A DNA stretch of 64,000 bases from Rhodopseudomonas palustris (GCF_013415845.1 NZ_CP058907.1:3782001-3846000); one strand, 5' to 3'. Counted from the first letter of the stretch, positions 8,683 to 17,783 are shown. Notes: generated from the letters alone by a model not told the origin. Numbers and translations are program-made.

Positions 8683-9870
8683 ATGCCGACCATCGACCGT
8701 ATCGACGCCTTCGCCGACGAAATGACCGCGATCCGCCGCGACCTTCACGCCCATCCCGAGATCGGCTTCGAAGAGGTGCGGACCTCGAGCATCGTCGCCG
8801 AGAAGCTCGGCCAATGGGGCATCGAGGTGCATCGCGGCATCGGCGGCACCGGCGTCGTCGGCGTGCTGAAGGGCAAAGGCGAAGGCAGCCGCCGCATCGG
8901 CCTGCGCGCCGACATGGACGCACTGCCGATGGACGAAGCCACCAACCTGCCGTGGCGCTCGACCATCCCGGGCCGCTTCCACGGCTGCGGCCACGATGCG
9001 CACACCACCATGCTGCTCGGCACCGCGCGCTATCTGGCCGAGACTCGCAATTTCGACGGCACCGTGCACTTCATTTTCCAGCCCGCCGAGGAAGGGCTCG
9101 GCGGCGCGCGCGCGATGCTGAAGGACGGCCTGTTCGAGAAATTTCCGTGCGACGAAGTGTACGGCCTGCACAACGCGCCGGACCTCGGCCATGGCGAGAT
9201 CGCGATCCGGCCCGGCCCGGCGATGGCCGGCGCCGATTTCTTCGACATCACCATCTCGGGCTACGGCGCCCACGGCGCGATGCCGGAGCGCTCCAAGGAC
9301 CCGGTGGTGATCGCGATGACGCTCGGCCAGGCGCTGCAGACCATCGTCAGCCGCAACGTCGATCCGCTGCAGTCGGCGGTGCTGTCGATCACCCAGATCC
9401 ATTCCGGCTCGGCCTATAACGTGATCCCCGGCGAAGCCCGGCTCGCGGGCACGGTGCGCGCGTTCTCCGACGAGATCCGCAACCTGATCCGGACCCGGAT
9501 GCGCGCGGTCGCGGCCGGCATTGCGGCGGCGTTCGAGGTCGACATCAAGGTCGACATCCGCGACATCTTCAGCGTGCTGGTGAACGCGCCCGAGCACAGC
9601 GAGCGCGTCGCCGAGGTGGCGCGCAGCATCGTCGGCGACGCCAATGTGAAGACGCGCGAAACGCCGAAGATGGGCAGCGAGGATTTCGCCGATATGCTGC
9701 AGGCGGTGCCCGGCGCCTATTTCTGGATCGGCCACGACGGCAACGTGCCGCTGCATAACCCGGGCTTCTTGCTCGACGACAAGATCCTGCCGGTCGGCGC
9801 CAGCATGTTCGCCCGGCTGATCGAAACCCGGCTGCCGGTCGGCGGCCACGACGGAGCTACGCATGTCTGA
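8683..9870 (+). CDS. M20-family amidohydrolase (hippurate / N-acyl-amino-acid hydrolase)
   Basis: A 395-residue zinc- or manganese-dependent amidohydrolase of the HipO/AmhX/ILR1 group, which splits N-acyl amino acids or aryl amides such as hippurate. Metal and catalytic positions visible: HAHPE at 22-26, ADMDALPM near 85, HGCGHDAH at 100-107, PAEEG at 134-138 (the catalytic Glu pair), and the late MGSEDFADM segment; the central lid/dimer domain is present. There is no signal peptide, so it is cytoplasmic. Its last 8 bases overlap the following amidase gene, implying one operon and coupled translation. Substrate likely an acylated amino acid or cyclic amide product, by inference. Confidence 0.9.
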   Translation: MPTIDRIDAFADEMTAIRRDLHAHPEIGFEEVRTSSIVAEKLGQWGIEVHRGIGGTGVVGVLKGKGEGSRRIGLRADMDALPMDEATNLPWRSTIPGRFHGCGHDAHTTMLLGTARYLAETRNFDGTVHFIFQPAEEGLGGARAMLKDGLFEKFPCDEVYGLHNAPDLGHGEIAIRPGPAMAGADFFDITISGYGAHGAMPERSKDPVVIAMTLGQALQTIVSRNVDPLQSAVLSITQIHSGSAYNVIPGEARLAGTVRAFSDEIRNLIRTRMRAVAAGIAAAFEVDIKVDIRDIFSVLVNAPEHSERVAEVARSIVGDANVKTRETPKMGSEDFADMLQAVPGAYFWIGHDGNVPLHNPGFLLDDKILPVGASMFARLIETRLPVGGHDGATHV

Positions 9871-11278
9871 CGGCCTCGCCACCACCGCCACCGCGCTGCA
9901 TGACCTCTCGGCCACCGAACTGCTCGCCGGCTATTACGGCAAGCAGTTCTCGCCGAGCGAGGTGATGGAAGCGGTGATCGCCCAGGCGACGCGCTGGGAG
10001 CCGCATATCAATGCGCTGTACGGATTCGATCCCGACACCGCGCGCAAGGCGGCGCAGGCTTCGACCGCGCGCTGGGCCAAGGGCGAGCCGCTCGGCCTGC
10101 TCGACGGCGTGCCGGTGACGATCAAGGAGAACGTCGCCACCGAAGGCGTGCCGGTGCCGCTCGGCGTGCCGATCACGCCGCTGACGCCGGCCGCGGCCGA
10201 TGCGCCGCCGGCCGCGCGGCTGCGCGAAGCCGGTGGCATTCTGTGGAGCAAAACGACGATGCCGGATTTCGGCATGCTGTCGTCGGGACTGTCGAGCTTC
10301 CACGGCGTCACCCGCAATCCGTGGGACGTGACGCAGAACACCGGCGGCTCCTCCGCCGGCGCCGGCGCCGCGGGCGCGGCCGGCTACGGGCCGCTGCATC
10401 TCGGCACCGATATCGGCGGCTCGGTGCGGCTGCCGGCCGCGTGGTGCGGCATCTTCGCGTTGAAGCCCTCACTCGGCCGCGTGCCGATCGATCCGCCTTA
10501 TGTCGGCCGCTGCGCCGGGCCGATGACCCGCACCGTCGACGACGCCGCGCTGATGATGAGCGTGCTGTCGCAGCCCGACGGCCGCGACGGCATGAGCCTG
10601 CCGCCGCACGATTTCGACTGGAGTGATCTCGACACCACGCTACGCGGCAAGAGGATCGGCCTGCTCACCGATCTCGGCTTCGGCATGGCGCTGGAGGACG
10701 AGGTACGCGACGTCGTCACGCGGGCGGCGCGCACCTTCGAGGCGCAGGGCGCGATCGTCGAGCCGGTCGAACTCGGCTTCACCCGCGAGATGATGGACGG
10801 GCTCGACAATTTCTGGCGGGCGCGGATGTGGAGCGATCTGGCGCTATTCTCCGACGAGCAGCGCGCCAAGGTGCTGCCCTACATCGTGCGCTGGGCCGAG
10901 CCCGGCGCGCGGCTGACCGGCGTCGAGGTGATACGCGGATTCAACCAGACTATGGCGGTGCGCGCGCTCGGCGCCAAGCTGTTTGCCGGCATCGACTATC
11001 TGATCTCGCCGGTGGCGCCGGTGGTGAGCTTCGCCGCCGACGTTGCTTCGCCTTGGAATGATCCGGACAAGCCGTTCGATCACATCCTCTATACCGTGCC
11101 CTGGAATATGGCGGAGAATCCCGCCGCGTCGATCAACGCCGGCTACAGCACGAAGGGCTTCCCGATCGGCGTTCAGATCGTCGGCAAGCGCTTCGACGAT
11201 CTCGGCGTGCTGCGCATGGCGAAGGCCTTCGAAGGCTTGCGCGGTGAGCAGAAGCCGTGGCCGGTGGCGCCGCGCTAA
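9863..11278 (+). CDS. Amidase-signature hydrolase
   Basis: A 471-residue amidase signature enzyme. The Ser-cisSer-Lys triad is intact: Lys88 (TIKEN), cis-Ser163 within the GGSS run, and nucleophile Ser187 in DIGGSVR. The spacing (75 and 24 residues) is the same as in well-studied members such as fatty acid amide hydrolase. It begins inside the last codons of the M20 hydrolase. Together the pair would open or trim amide bonds; members also include GatA, but there are no GatB/GatC neighbours and the C-terminal part is of the catabolic type. Exact substrate unknown. Confidence 0.9.
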   Translation: MSDGLATTATALHDLSATELLAGYYGKQFSPSEVMEAVIAQATRWEPHINALYGFDPDTARKAAQASTARWAKGEPLGLLDGVPVTIKENVATEGVPVPLGVPITPLTPAAADAPPAARLREAGGILWSKTTMPDFGMLSSGLSSFHGVTRNPWDVTQNTGGSSAGAGAAGAAGYGPLHLGTDIGGSVRLPAAWCGIFALKPSLGRVPIDPPYVGRCAGPMTRTVDDAALMMSVLSQPDGRDGMSLPPHDFDWSDLDTTLRGKRIGLLTDLGFGMALEDEVRDVVTRAARTFEAQGAIVEPVELGFTREMMDGLDNFWRARMWSDLALFSDEQRAKVLPYIVRWAEPGARLTGVEVIRGFNQTMAVRALGAKLFAGIDYLISPVAPVVSFAADVASPWNDPDKPFDHILYTVPWNMAENPAASINAGYSTKGFPIGVQIVGKRFDDLGVLRMAKAFEGLRGEQKPWPVAPR

Positions 11279-11302
11279 AGCGCCTGTCGTCCCAAGCACA
11301 AT

Positions 11303-11376
11303 GTCATTGCGCGGGCTCGACCCGCGCATCCATCTCCTTCATAAAGATGGATGCGCGGGTCGAGCCCGCGCATGAC
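11303..11376. repeat. Type 1 palindromic repeat (CGCGGG arms)
   Basis: Two arms of about 31 bases, GTCAT...GCGCGGGCTCGACCCGCGC...ATCCATCT and its reverse complement, flank a 9-base loop; each arm contains its own smaller palindrome. It lies between the amidase and crotonase genes of one operon. Related copies occur at 16747, 37233 and 48162. Confidence 0.9.
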
Positions 11377-11410
11377 GTCGTACAAACAAAAACACGCTGG
11401 AGGAAACCAG

Positions 11411-12301
11411 ATGCCGTTCGAGACCATCAGATACGAGGTCGCCGATCAAATCCTCACCATCACGCTAAACCGGCCGGACAAGCTCAACGCCTTCAATCCG
11501 ACGATGCAGCACGAACTGATCGAGGCGTTCGACAAGGCCGACGCCGACGACAACGTGCGTGCCATCATCGTCACCGGCGAAGGCCGCGCGTTCTGCGCCG
11601 GCGCGGATCTCTCGTCCGGCGCCGACACCTTCGATCGCGACGCCCGCCGCGGCCCGGTGCGCCGCAATGCCGACGGCTCGGCGGACTACTCCGACCCGCA
11701 GGTGCGCGACGGCGGCGGCCAGGTGACGCTGCGGATCTTCAAGTGCCTGAAGCCGGTGATCGCGGCGGTGAACGGCCCCGCCGTCGGCATCGGCGTCACC
11801 ATGCAGCTGGCGATGGACATTCGCATCGCGTCGGAAGCGGCGCGGTTCGGTTTCGTGTTCTCGCAGCGGGGCATCGTGCCCGAAGCAGCGTCGAGCTGGT
11901 TCCTGCCGCGGATCGTCGGCATCGCCCAGGCGCTGGAGTGGTGCTACACCGGCCGCGTGTTCCCGGCGCAGGAAGCACTCGAAGGTAAGCTCGTCAGCCG
12001 CGTGGTGCCGGCCGATCAATTACTCGACACCGCGCGCGCGCTGGCCAAGGAAATCGCCGCCAAGACCGCGCCGGTGTCGGTGGCGCTGATCCGGCAGATG
12101 ATGTGGCGGATGATGGGCGCGGATGATCCGATGGAAGCCCACAAGATCGACAGCCGCGGCATCTACGAGCGCGGTCGCTCCGACGACGTCAAGGAAGGCG
12201 TCTCCTCGTTCCTGGAAAAGCGCCCGGCGCAGTTCAAGAACAAGGTGTCGGCCGACATGCCGCCCTACTTCCCGTGGTGGGACGAGCGCGAGTACAAGTA
12301 A
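11411..12301 (+). CDS. Enoyl-CoA hydratase/isomerase (crotonase) family protein
   Basis: A 296-residue crotonase. The oxyanion-hole segments are CAGADL at about 62-67 and GPAVGIG at about 122-128; Glu158 in VPEAAS corresponds to the second acid of true hydratases. It is longer than the 260-residue norm because of an insert near 75-100 and a C-terminal tail. The ATG at 11411 has a GGAGG site upstream; an extended frame from 11351 would start inside a palindromic repeat and is rejected. Third gene of the M20/amidase run, so it presumably acts on the CoA ester of the acid released there. Confidence 0.88.
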   Translation: MPFETIRYEVADQILTITLNRPDKLNAFNPTMQHELIEAFDKADADDNVRAIIVTGEGRAFCAGADLSSGADTFDRDARRGPVRRNADGSADYSDPQVRDGGGQVTLRIFKCLKPVIAAVNGPAVGIGVTMQLAMDIRIASEAARFGFVFSQRGIVPEAASSWFLPRIVGIAQALEWCYTGRVFPAQEALEGKLVSRVVPADQLLDTARALAKEIAAKTAPVSVALIRQMMWRMMGADDPMEAHKIDSRGIYERGRSDDVKEGVSSFLEKRPAQFKNKVSADMPPYFPWWDEREYK

Positions 12302-12326
12302 GCGCGGGCGCCGAACCGGCGCCCTC

Positions 12327-13103
12327 CTAATCGTTCAGGATTGCGACGGCGCGCGTCCAGCCTGCGGACGCGCGCTCGATCTTGACCGGGAAGCACGACA
12401 CCATGAAGCCGGTCGCGGGCAGCAGCTCGAGATTATGCAGCTTCTCGAGGTGGCAATAGCCGATGTGGCGGCCCGCCTTGTGGCCTTCCCAGATCAGGCT
12501 GGCGTCCTTGGTCTCCGCGTAGCGCTGCGCCGTGAACACGAACGGCGCATCCCAGCTCCACGCATCGGTGCCGGTCAGGCGGACGCCGCGTTCGAGCAGA
12601 TACATCGTCGCCTCGTAGCCGACGCCGCAGCCGGAATTGACGTAGTCGGGCCGCCCGAACTTGGCGCCGGCGCTGGTGTTCACCACCACGATCTCGAGCG
12701 GCGCCAGCGTGTGCCCGATCCGCTCGAGTTCGTTCTCGACGTCCTTGGCGGTGACGACGTAACCGTCCGGCAGATGCCGGAAGTCGAGCTTGACGCCCGG
12801 CTGCAGGCACCAGTCGAGCGGCACTTCGTCGATCGTCAGCGCGCGTTCGCCGCGATTCATCGTCGGATGAAAATGCCAGGGCGCATCGAGATGCGTGCCG
12901 TTGTGCGTCGACAGCGACACCTGCTCGACCGCCCAGCCCTGCCCGTCCGGCAAATCCTCCGCCTTCAGGCCCGGGAAGAACTGCAGCATGCGCGGCAGTC
13001 CCTGCTGATGATCGATATACTGGATCGTCGGATGATTGCCGGGAGGATCGGCCGGCACGTCGTTCTGCAGCGGCACCGAAATGTCGATCAGCTTTCTCGC
13101 CAT
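12327..13103 (-). CDS. Cyclase family metal-dependent hydrolase
   Basis: A 258-residue member of the cyclase / kynurenine formamidase fold (PF04199). The metal-binding motif HNGTHLDAP sits at residues 67-75. Relatives include arylformamidase and isatin hydrolase, which hydrolyse formamides or strained lactams; which applies here cannot be told from sequence. It follows the FAH-family gene by 25 bases on the same strand and converges with the crotonase gene, so it belongs to the GntR-divergent transcript. Confidence 0.87.
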   Translation of the reverse strand: MARKLIDISVPLQNDVPADPPGNHPTIQYIDHQQGLPRMLQFFPGLKAEDLPDGQGWAVEQVSLSTHNGTHLDAPWHFHPTMNRGERALTIDEVPLDWCLQPGVKLDFRHLPDGYVVTAKDVENELERIGHTLAPLEIVVVNTSAGAKFGRPDYVNSGCGVGYEATMYLLERGVRLTGTDAWSWDAPFVFTAQRYAETKDASLIWEGHKAGRHIGYCHLEKLHNLELLPATGFMVSCFPVKIERASAGWTRAVAILND

Positions 13104-13128
13104 CGCGTTTCCTCCGGCTTGTTGATGG

Positions 13129-14118
13129 TCAGGCTTGCTGCCGCTCGACCTTGTTTTTCAGGATACCGATTTTCTCGACTTCGAGTTCGATGACGTCGCC
13201 GTGCTCCAGGAACCAGCCGAGCTCCAGACCGCAACCGTTGCCGACGGTGCCCGAGCCGATGAACTCGCCCGGCATCAGCGTTTCGTCGCGGCTGACATGC
13301 GCGATGATCTCTTCGAACGAGAACAGCATGCCCTCGGTCACGCCGCGCGAGCGCACCTCGCCGTTGACGCGGGCCTCCATCTTCAGCCGATAGGGATCGC
13401 CGATCTCGTCCGGCGTCACGATCCAAGGGCCGATGACATTGCCGCCGTCGAAGCTCTTGCCCTTGGCCGGCCCGAGCCGCCCCTCCATCTCGACCCGTTG
13501 CGCATCCCGCGCCGAGAAATCGTTGAAGATCGTGTAGCCGAAGATGTGGTCCTTGGCCTGCGCGGCCGAAATGTTCGCGCCCTTGCGCTTGGTGATGATG
13601 CCGAATTCGAGTTCGTAGTCCATCACCGCCGAATAGCGCGGCCATTTCACCACGGTATTGGTGCCGCGCACCGAGAAGCGGTTGGTGATGTAGAAGATCG
13701 GCTGCTTGCGATAGACCTCCGGCAATTCGCCGAGCGGCTCGGCATCGATCCGGGCAAGCTCGTCCATGTCGCCCTTGGCGCGCGCTGCGAGTTTTCGCTG
13801 GCCGCGCGGCGCCTGCAGGATGTGCAGCGGAAACGACATGCCGTCGCGCATCTGGCGCGGCTCCGGGACCGGCGCGAGAATCTCGGCCGAGGCGACGTCG
13901 CGCGACAGGCTGTCGTCCTTGCCGTGCTTGTCGAACAACGACCGCGCCGCATCGAGCGCCGCGTCGCCGGCATCGATCAGACCGAGCATGGATGCGAAAG
14001 CGGGATTGCTGGCGCCTACGCGATCGGCGGCCGCGGCGAGATCGAACAAGCGCCGATCGCCGTCATGAACGATGCCGATCCGTTCGCTTCCATCGACCCG
14101 AAAGGTTGCAAGCTTCAC
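13129..14118 (-). CDS. Fumarylacetoacetate hydrolase (FAH) family protein
   Basis: A 329-residue FAH-fold enzyme; the family hydrolyses or decarboxylates beta-keto acids late in aromatic catabolism. The metal site segment DYELEFG is at about 166-172, followed by GYTIFNDFSARD, the KSFDGGNVIGPW loop and the GSGTVGNGCGLE turn. The GTG at 14118 (MKLATFR-like N-terminus, AAGG 9 bases upstream) is chosen; another GTG at 14127 and much longer frames upstream are not supported. First gene of a short operon with the cyclase-family hydrolase, divergent from the GntR gene. Confidence 0.88.
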   Translation of the reverse strand: MKLATFRVDGSERIGIVHDGDRRLFDLAAAADRVGASNPAFASMLGLIDAGDAALDAARSLFDKHGKDDSLSRDVASAEILAPVPEPRQMRDGMSFPLHILQAPRGQRKLAARAKGDMDELARIDAEPLGELPEVYRKQPIFYITNRFSVRGTNTVVKWPRYSAVMDYELEFGIITKRKGANISAAQAKDHIFGYTIFNDFSARDAQRVEMEGRLGPAKGKSFDGGNVIGPWIVTPDEIGDPYRLKMEARVNGEVRSRGVTEGMLFSFEEIIAHVSRDETLMPGEFIGSGTVGNGCGLELGWFLEHGDVIELEVEKIGILKNKVERQQA

Positions 14119-14138
14119 CAAAGTCACCCTTGTTCTTG

Positions 14139-14156
14139 TTGTGGTAAAATATACAA
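14139..14156. promoter_or_regulatory. Possible GntR operator and divergent promoter
   Basis: An AT-rich island between the FAH gene and the GntR gene, unusual against the GC-rich surroundings. TTGTGGTAAAATATACAA has TTGT and ACAA ends in inverted orientation, a loose match to the short palindromes used by FCD-type GntR proteins. AT-rich hexamers suitable for promoters in both directions lie at about 14145-14178. Confidence 0.3.
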
Positions 14157-14245
14157 TCATGAAAAATATCGATAAACAAGCCGACCCGGCTGCCGCGTGC
14201 GAAAACGTGATGACGCGGCTTGCCGGCCGGTGCAGAGCTTGACGG

Positions 14246-14956
14246 ATGACCAAACTCGCCGCTGCCCCAGACCCGGAGATCGCCACCAGCGACACGCTCA
14301 GCGAGCGCGCGGCCAACCTGCTCGAGCGCGATATCGTCTCGGGCGAGCTGCCGCCGGGATCGAAGCTCGGCATCGTCGAGCTGGCGCGCCGTTACGAGAT
14401 CGGCGCCACGCCGCTGCGCGAAGGGTTGTCGCGGCTGACGTCGCGCGGGCTGATCGTCGCGATCGGGCAGCGCGGCTTCCGCGTCGCCGAAGTCAGCCGC
14501 GACGATCTGCTCGACATCACGCGGATGCGGACGGTGATCGAACGCGAGGCGCTACGGCTCGCGATCGACAACGGCGGCGACGCCTGGGAGGCCGGGATCG
14601 TCGCGGCGTTGCACCAGATGCAGCGCTACGTGGAGCGCAACGCCAACGATTTCCGCGAAGGCACGCCGGAGTTCGATCGGCTGCACAAGGCGTTTCACAC
14701 CAGCCTGCTCGCAGCCTGCGGCTCTCCTCGCCTGCTGGCCGCGCATTCGGACCTGTACGATCAGGCCTATCGCTATCGGCGGGTGATGATGCGCAGCATC
14801 GAAAGCGGCCGGTACTTCATCGCCGCGCATCGCGAATTGGCCGACCTCGTGCTCGCACGCGACGCCGAGGCCGCAGAGACCAAGCTCGACCAGCATCTGC
14901 GCGCGACGCTGACTACCGTCTATCCGCCGGGCAAGAGCCAGCCGCCATCCCGCTGA
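14246..14956 (+). CDS. GntR-family regulator, FadR/FCD subfamily
   Basis: A 236-residue regulator. A winged helix at about 20-85 (ELARRYEIGATPLREGLSRL core) is followed by the all-helical FCD ligand domain, with the metal-ligand pattern Asp...His...His visible in FDRLHKAFH and in the late AHRELAD and DQHLRAT helices. FCD regulators usually bind a carboxylate intermediate. Being divergent from the FAH/cyclase pair, it is the likely repressor of that transcript and perhaps of the acyl-CoA ligase that converges on it. Confidence 0.88.
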   Translation: MTKLAAAPDPEIATSDTLSERAANLLERDIVSGELPPGSKLGIVELARRYEIGATPLREGLSRLTSRGLIVAIGQRGFRVAEVSRDDLLDITRMRTVIEREALRLAIDNGGDAWEAGIVAALHQMQRYVERNANDFREGTPEFDRLHKAFHTSLLAACGSPRLLAAHSDLYDQAYRYRRVMMRSIESGRYFIAAHRELADLVLARDAEAAETKLDQHLRATLTTVYPPGKSQPPSR

Positions 14957-14980
14957 GACACAGCGCGACGGCGACCTCTC

Positions 14981-16702
14981 CTAACCATCCTTCGCCGGCG
15001 CGGCCTTCAGCTCCGGGAAGTCCTCCTCGGAGAATGCGAGCCCGCGCAAGCTATCGGCCTGATCGTTGTCGTGCTCGATGCGGCGGAGCTGGACGCGGCG
15101 GATCTTGCCGGAGATCGTTTTCGGCAGCTCGCTGACGATCTCCAGCTTGCGGATCCGCTTGAAAGGCGCCAGCCGGCCCTGCATGTGCTTGAAGATCGAC
15201 AGCGCGGTGTCGCGCGAGCGCACGGCATTTGCGGTGAGCAGCACATAGGCTTTCGGGATCGCCAGCTTGATCGGATCCGGGCTCGGCACCACCGCGGCTT
15301 CAGCTACGAGGTCGTGCTCCAGCAGCACACTCTCGAGTTCGAACGGCGAGATCCGGTAGTCCGAGGATTTGAACACGTCGTCGGTGCGGCCGACGAAAGT
15401 CAGATAGCCGTCCTCGTCGGCGAAGGCGACGTCGCCGGAGCGATACACCTCGCCGTCGGCGCCCGTGAGCTTGCCGCCCTCGCCCTGATAACCCTGCATC
15501 AGCCCGGCGGGGCGCGCTTCACCGAGCGCCAGCGTGATCTCGCCTTCCTTGGCGGGCTGACCGTCGGCATCGGTGATCTTGACCACGTAGCCCGGCAGCG
15601 GCCGCCCCATCGAGCCGATCTTCACCTTCTGGCCCGGTGAATTGCCGACCATCGCGGTGGTCTCGGTCTGGCCGTAGCCGTCGCGAATGGTAAGCCCCCA
15701 CGCAGCTTTGACCTGATCGATCACTTCCGGATTGAGCGGCTCGCCGGCGCCGCAGACCTCTCGCAGGCTGACATGATAGTCCGCCAGCTTCTCCTGGATG
15801 AACATCCGCCACACCGTCGGCGGCGCGCACAGCGTGGTGACGCCGCAGCGGCCGATGGTGGCGAGCAGGCTCTTGGCATCGAACCGCGGCTGGTTGACGA
15901 CGAACACCGTCGCGCCCGCGTTCCACGGCGCGAAGAAGCAGCTCCAGGCATGCTTGGCCCAGCCCGGCGAGGAGATGTTCAGGTGCACGTCACCGGGCTG
16001 CAGCCCAAGCCAGAACATCGTCGACAGCGCACCGACCGGGTAGCTACGCTGGCTGTGCCGCACCAGCTTCGGCTTCGCGGTGGTGCCGGAGGTGAAATAC
16101 AGCAGCATCGGATCGTCGGCCTTCGTCGGGCCGTCCGGCGTGAACGCATCGGGTTGCTGTGCGGTCTCGGCGTAAGCGAGCCAGCCGTCCTGTGCGTCGC
16201 CGACGACGATGCGGAGCAGATCGTCGCCGCCGAGGCCGGCAAACTTGGCGACCTGATCCGGCGCCGCCACCACTGCTTTGGCGCGGCCGCGGTCGAGCCG
16301 GTCACGCAGCTCTTCCGGCGTCAGCAGCGTGGTCGCCGGGATGGTGACGAGACCGAGTTTGATCGCCGCAAGCATCGTCTCCCACAACGGCACGACGTTG
16401 CCGAGCAGCAGCAGCAGATGATCGCCTCGCTTCAGCCCCTTGGCGCGCAGATAGTTGGCGACCTGGTTGGAGCGCTTGGAGAGCTGCGCAAAGGTCGGCT
16501 TGACCTCGCTGCCGCTGGCGCCGTCGACGATCCACAGCGCCGCGCGGTCGCGGCTATCGGGACTAGCCGCGAGCTCGGCATCGAACCAGTCGAGCGCCCA
16601 GTTGAACGGCGCCGGATCGGGCCAGCGGAAGCCGGCGACGGCCTTGTCGTAGTCGGTGCGGTGTTGGAGCAGAAACGAACGGGCTTGCTGGAACGTGGTC
16701 AT
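14981..16702 (-). CDS. AMP-forming acyl-CoA synthetase
   Basis: A 573-residue ANL-superfamily ligase of the medium-chain / aryl acyl-CoA type, converting a carboxylate, ATP and CoA to the acyl-CoA. The phosphate-binding loop YFTSGTTAKPK is at about 200-210, GYGQTETT in the middle, the hinge SSDYRISPFELE further on, and the catalytic Lys in SGKIRR near 533. There is no signal peptide. It lies downstream of mmsB after a palindromic repeat, and converges with the GntR gene. The acid could come from either neighbouring block. Confidence 0.88.
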   Translation of the reverse strand: MTTFQQARSFLLQHRTDYDKAVAGFRWPDPAPFNWALDWFDAELAASPDSRDRAALWIVDGASGSEVKPTFAQLSKRSNQVANYLRAKGLKRGDHLLLLLGNVVPLWETMLAAIKLGLVTIPATTLLTPEELRDRLDRGRAKAVVAAPDQVAKFAGLGGDDLLRIVVGDAQDGWLAYAETAQQPDAFTPDGPTKADDPMLLYFTSGTTAKPKLVRHSQRSYPVGALSTMFWLGLQPGDVHLNISSPGWAKHAWSCFFAPWNAGATVFVVNQPRFDAKSLLATIGRCGVTTLCAPPTVWRMFIQEKLADYHVSLREVCGAGEPLNPEVIDQVKAAWGLTIRDGYGQTETTAMVGNSPGQKVKIGSMGRPLPGYVVKITDADGQPAKEGEITLALGEARPAGLMQGYQGEGGKLTGADGEVYRSGDVAFADEDGYLTFVGRTDDVFKSSDYRISPFELESVLLEHDLVAEAAVVPSPDPIKLAIPKAYVLLTANAVRSRDTALSIFKHMQGRLAPFKRIRKLEIVSELPKTISGKIRRVQLRRIEHDNDQADSLRGLAFSEEDFPELKAAPAKDG

Positions 16703-16746
16703 GAAGCACCTCGCTTACGAGGCGCGACCGCAACCACTTCCTCATC

Positions 16747-16824
16747 CGTCATGGCCGGACTTGATCCGGCCATCCATCATCCTTGCGAAAACGATGGATG
16801 CGCGGGTCGAGCCCGCGCATGACG
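16747..16824. repeat. Type 1 palindromic repeat, hybrid arms
   Basis: Inverted repeat opening CGTCATGGCCGG and closing CGCGCATGACG. The left arm carries the GGCCGG variant and the right arm the CGCGGG variant, joined by the shared ATCCATC/GATGGAT core, so the two arms are not perfect complements. It lies between mmsB and the acyl-CoA synthetase gene. Confidence 0.88.
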
Positions 16825-16862
16825 GCTGGATCGGGGAGCGGTCGTGCCAGACATCAGACTGA

Positions 16863-17750
16863 TTACTTCCGCCCCTGCTCGCGCAGGTAATTGATGATTC
16901 CGGAAAAATCCGTGCCGCCGTGGCCGGCTTGTTCGAACGCGGCGTAGATCTCGGCGGCGTGCTGGCCGAGCGGGGTCGAGGCACCGGCGGCCTTGGCGGC
17001 TTCCTGCGACAGCTTCAGGTCCTTCAACATCAGCGCCGCAGCGAAACCGGGCTTGTAGCTGTTGTTGGCGGGTGAAGCCGGCACCGGGCCGGGCACCGGG
17101 CAATAGCTGGTCAGCGACCAGCACTGTCCCGATGAGGTCGACGCGACATCGAACAGCGCCTGATGCGACAGGCCGAGCTTCTCGGCGAGCGTGAACGCCT
17201 CCGACACGCCGATCATCGAGATGCCGAGGATCATGTTGTTGCAGATCTTTGCCGCCTGGCCGGCGCCGGCGCCGCCGCAATGCACGATCTTCTTGCCCAT
17301 CTGCTCGAGCACCGGCTTCGCCGCCGCGAACGCGGCCTCGCTGCCGCCGGCCATGAAGGTGAGCGTCGCGCCCTTGGCGCCGCCGGTGCCGCCGGAGACC
17401 GGCGCATCGACGGAAGCGATGTCGTGCTTGGCGGCGAGCGCGTGCGCCTGCACGGCGCTTTCGACGTCGATGGTCGAGCAATCGATGATCAGCGCGCCCT
17501 TGGCGGCGTGCGGCAGGATCTCGTTCCAGACCGCCAGCACGTGCTTGCCGGCCGGCAGCATGGTGACGATGACGCCGGCGCCCTTCACCGCGTCGATCGC
17601 GGTCGGCGCGATCGTGACGCCTTCGGCCTTCGCCGCCTCGCACGAGGCCGCCACCAGATCGAAACCGGCGACCTTACGGCCGGCCTTGGCGAGATTGCCC
17701 GCCATCGGCCCGCCCATATTGCCGAGACCGATGAATGCGATATCCGTCAT
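16863..17750 (-). CDS. mmsB: 3-hydroxyisobutyrate dehydrogenase
   Basis: A 295-residue NAD-dependent beta-hydroxyacid dehydrogenase that oxidises 3-hydroxyisobutyrate to methylmalonate semialdehyde in valine breakdown. Visible marks: N-terminal GLGNMGGPM dinucleotide loop, the substrate segment DAPVSGGTGGA, and the catalytic-Lys helix GQAAKICNN near residue 168. It is the last gene of the valine operon, 33 bases after the 3-hydroxyisobutyryl-CoA hydrolase, which supplies its substrate; mmsA at the other end uses its product. The assignment rests on both the motifs and this gene order. Confidence 0.93.
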   Translation of the reverse strand: MTDIAFIGLGNMGGPMAGNLAKAGRKVAGFDLVAASCEAAKAEGVTIAPTAIDAVKGAGVIVTMLPAGKHVLAVWNEILPHAAKGALIIDCSTIDVESAVQAHALAAKHDIASVDAPVSGGTGGAKGATLTFMAGGSEAAFAAAKPVLEQMGKKIVHCGGAGAGQAAKICNNMILGISMIGVSEAFTLAEKLGLSHQALFDVASTSSGQCWSLTSYCPVPGPVPASPANNSYKPGFAAALMLKDLKLSQEAAKAAGASTPLGQHAAEIYAAFEQAGHGGTDFSGIINYLREQGRK

Positions 17751-17783
17751 GTCCCCTTCCTCCCCTTGACTGTCCCCGGTGCT

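Noticed and set aside
8147..8923. Minus-strand frame reading AKLVDARDLKSLGS
   Set aside because: This is the familiar translation of a tRNA-Leu gene, not a protein.
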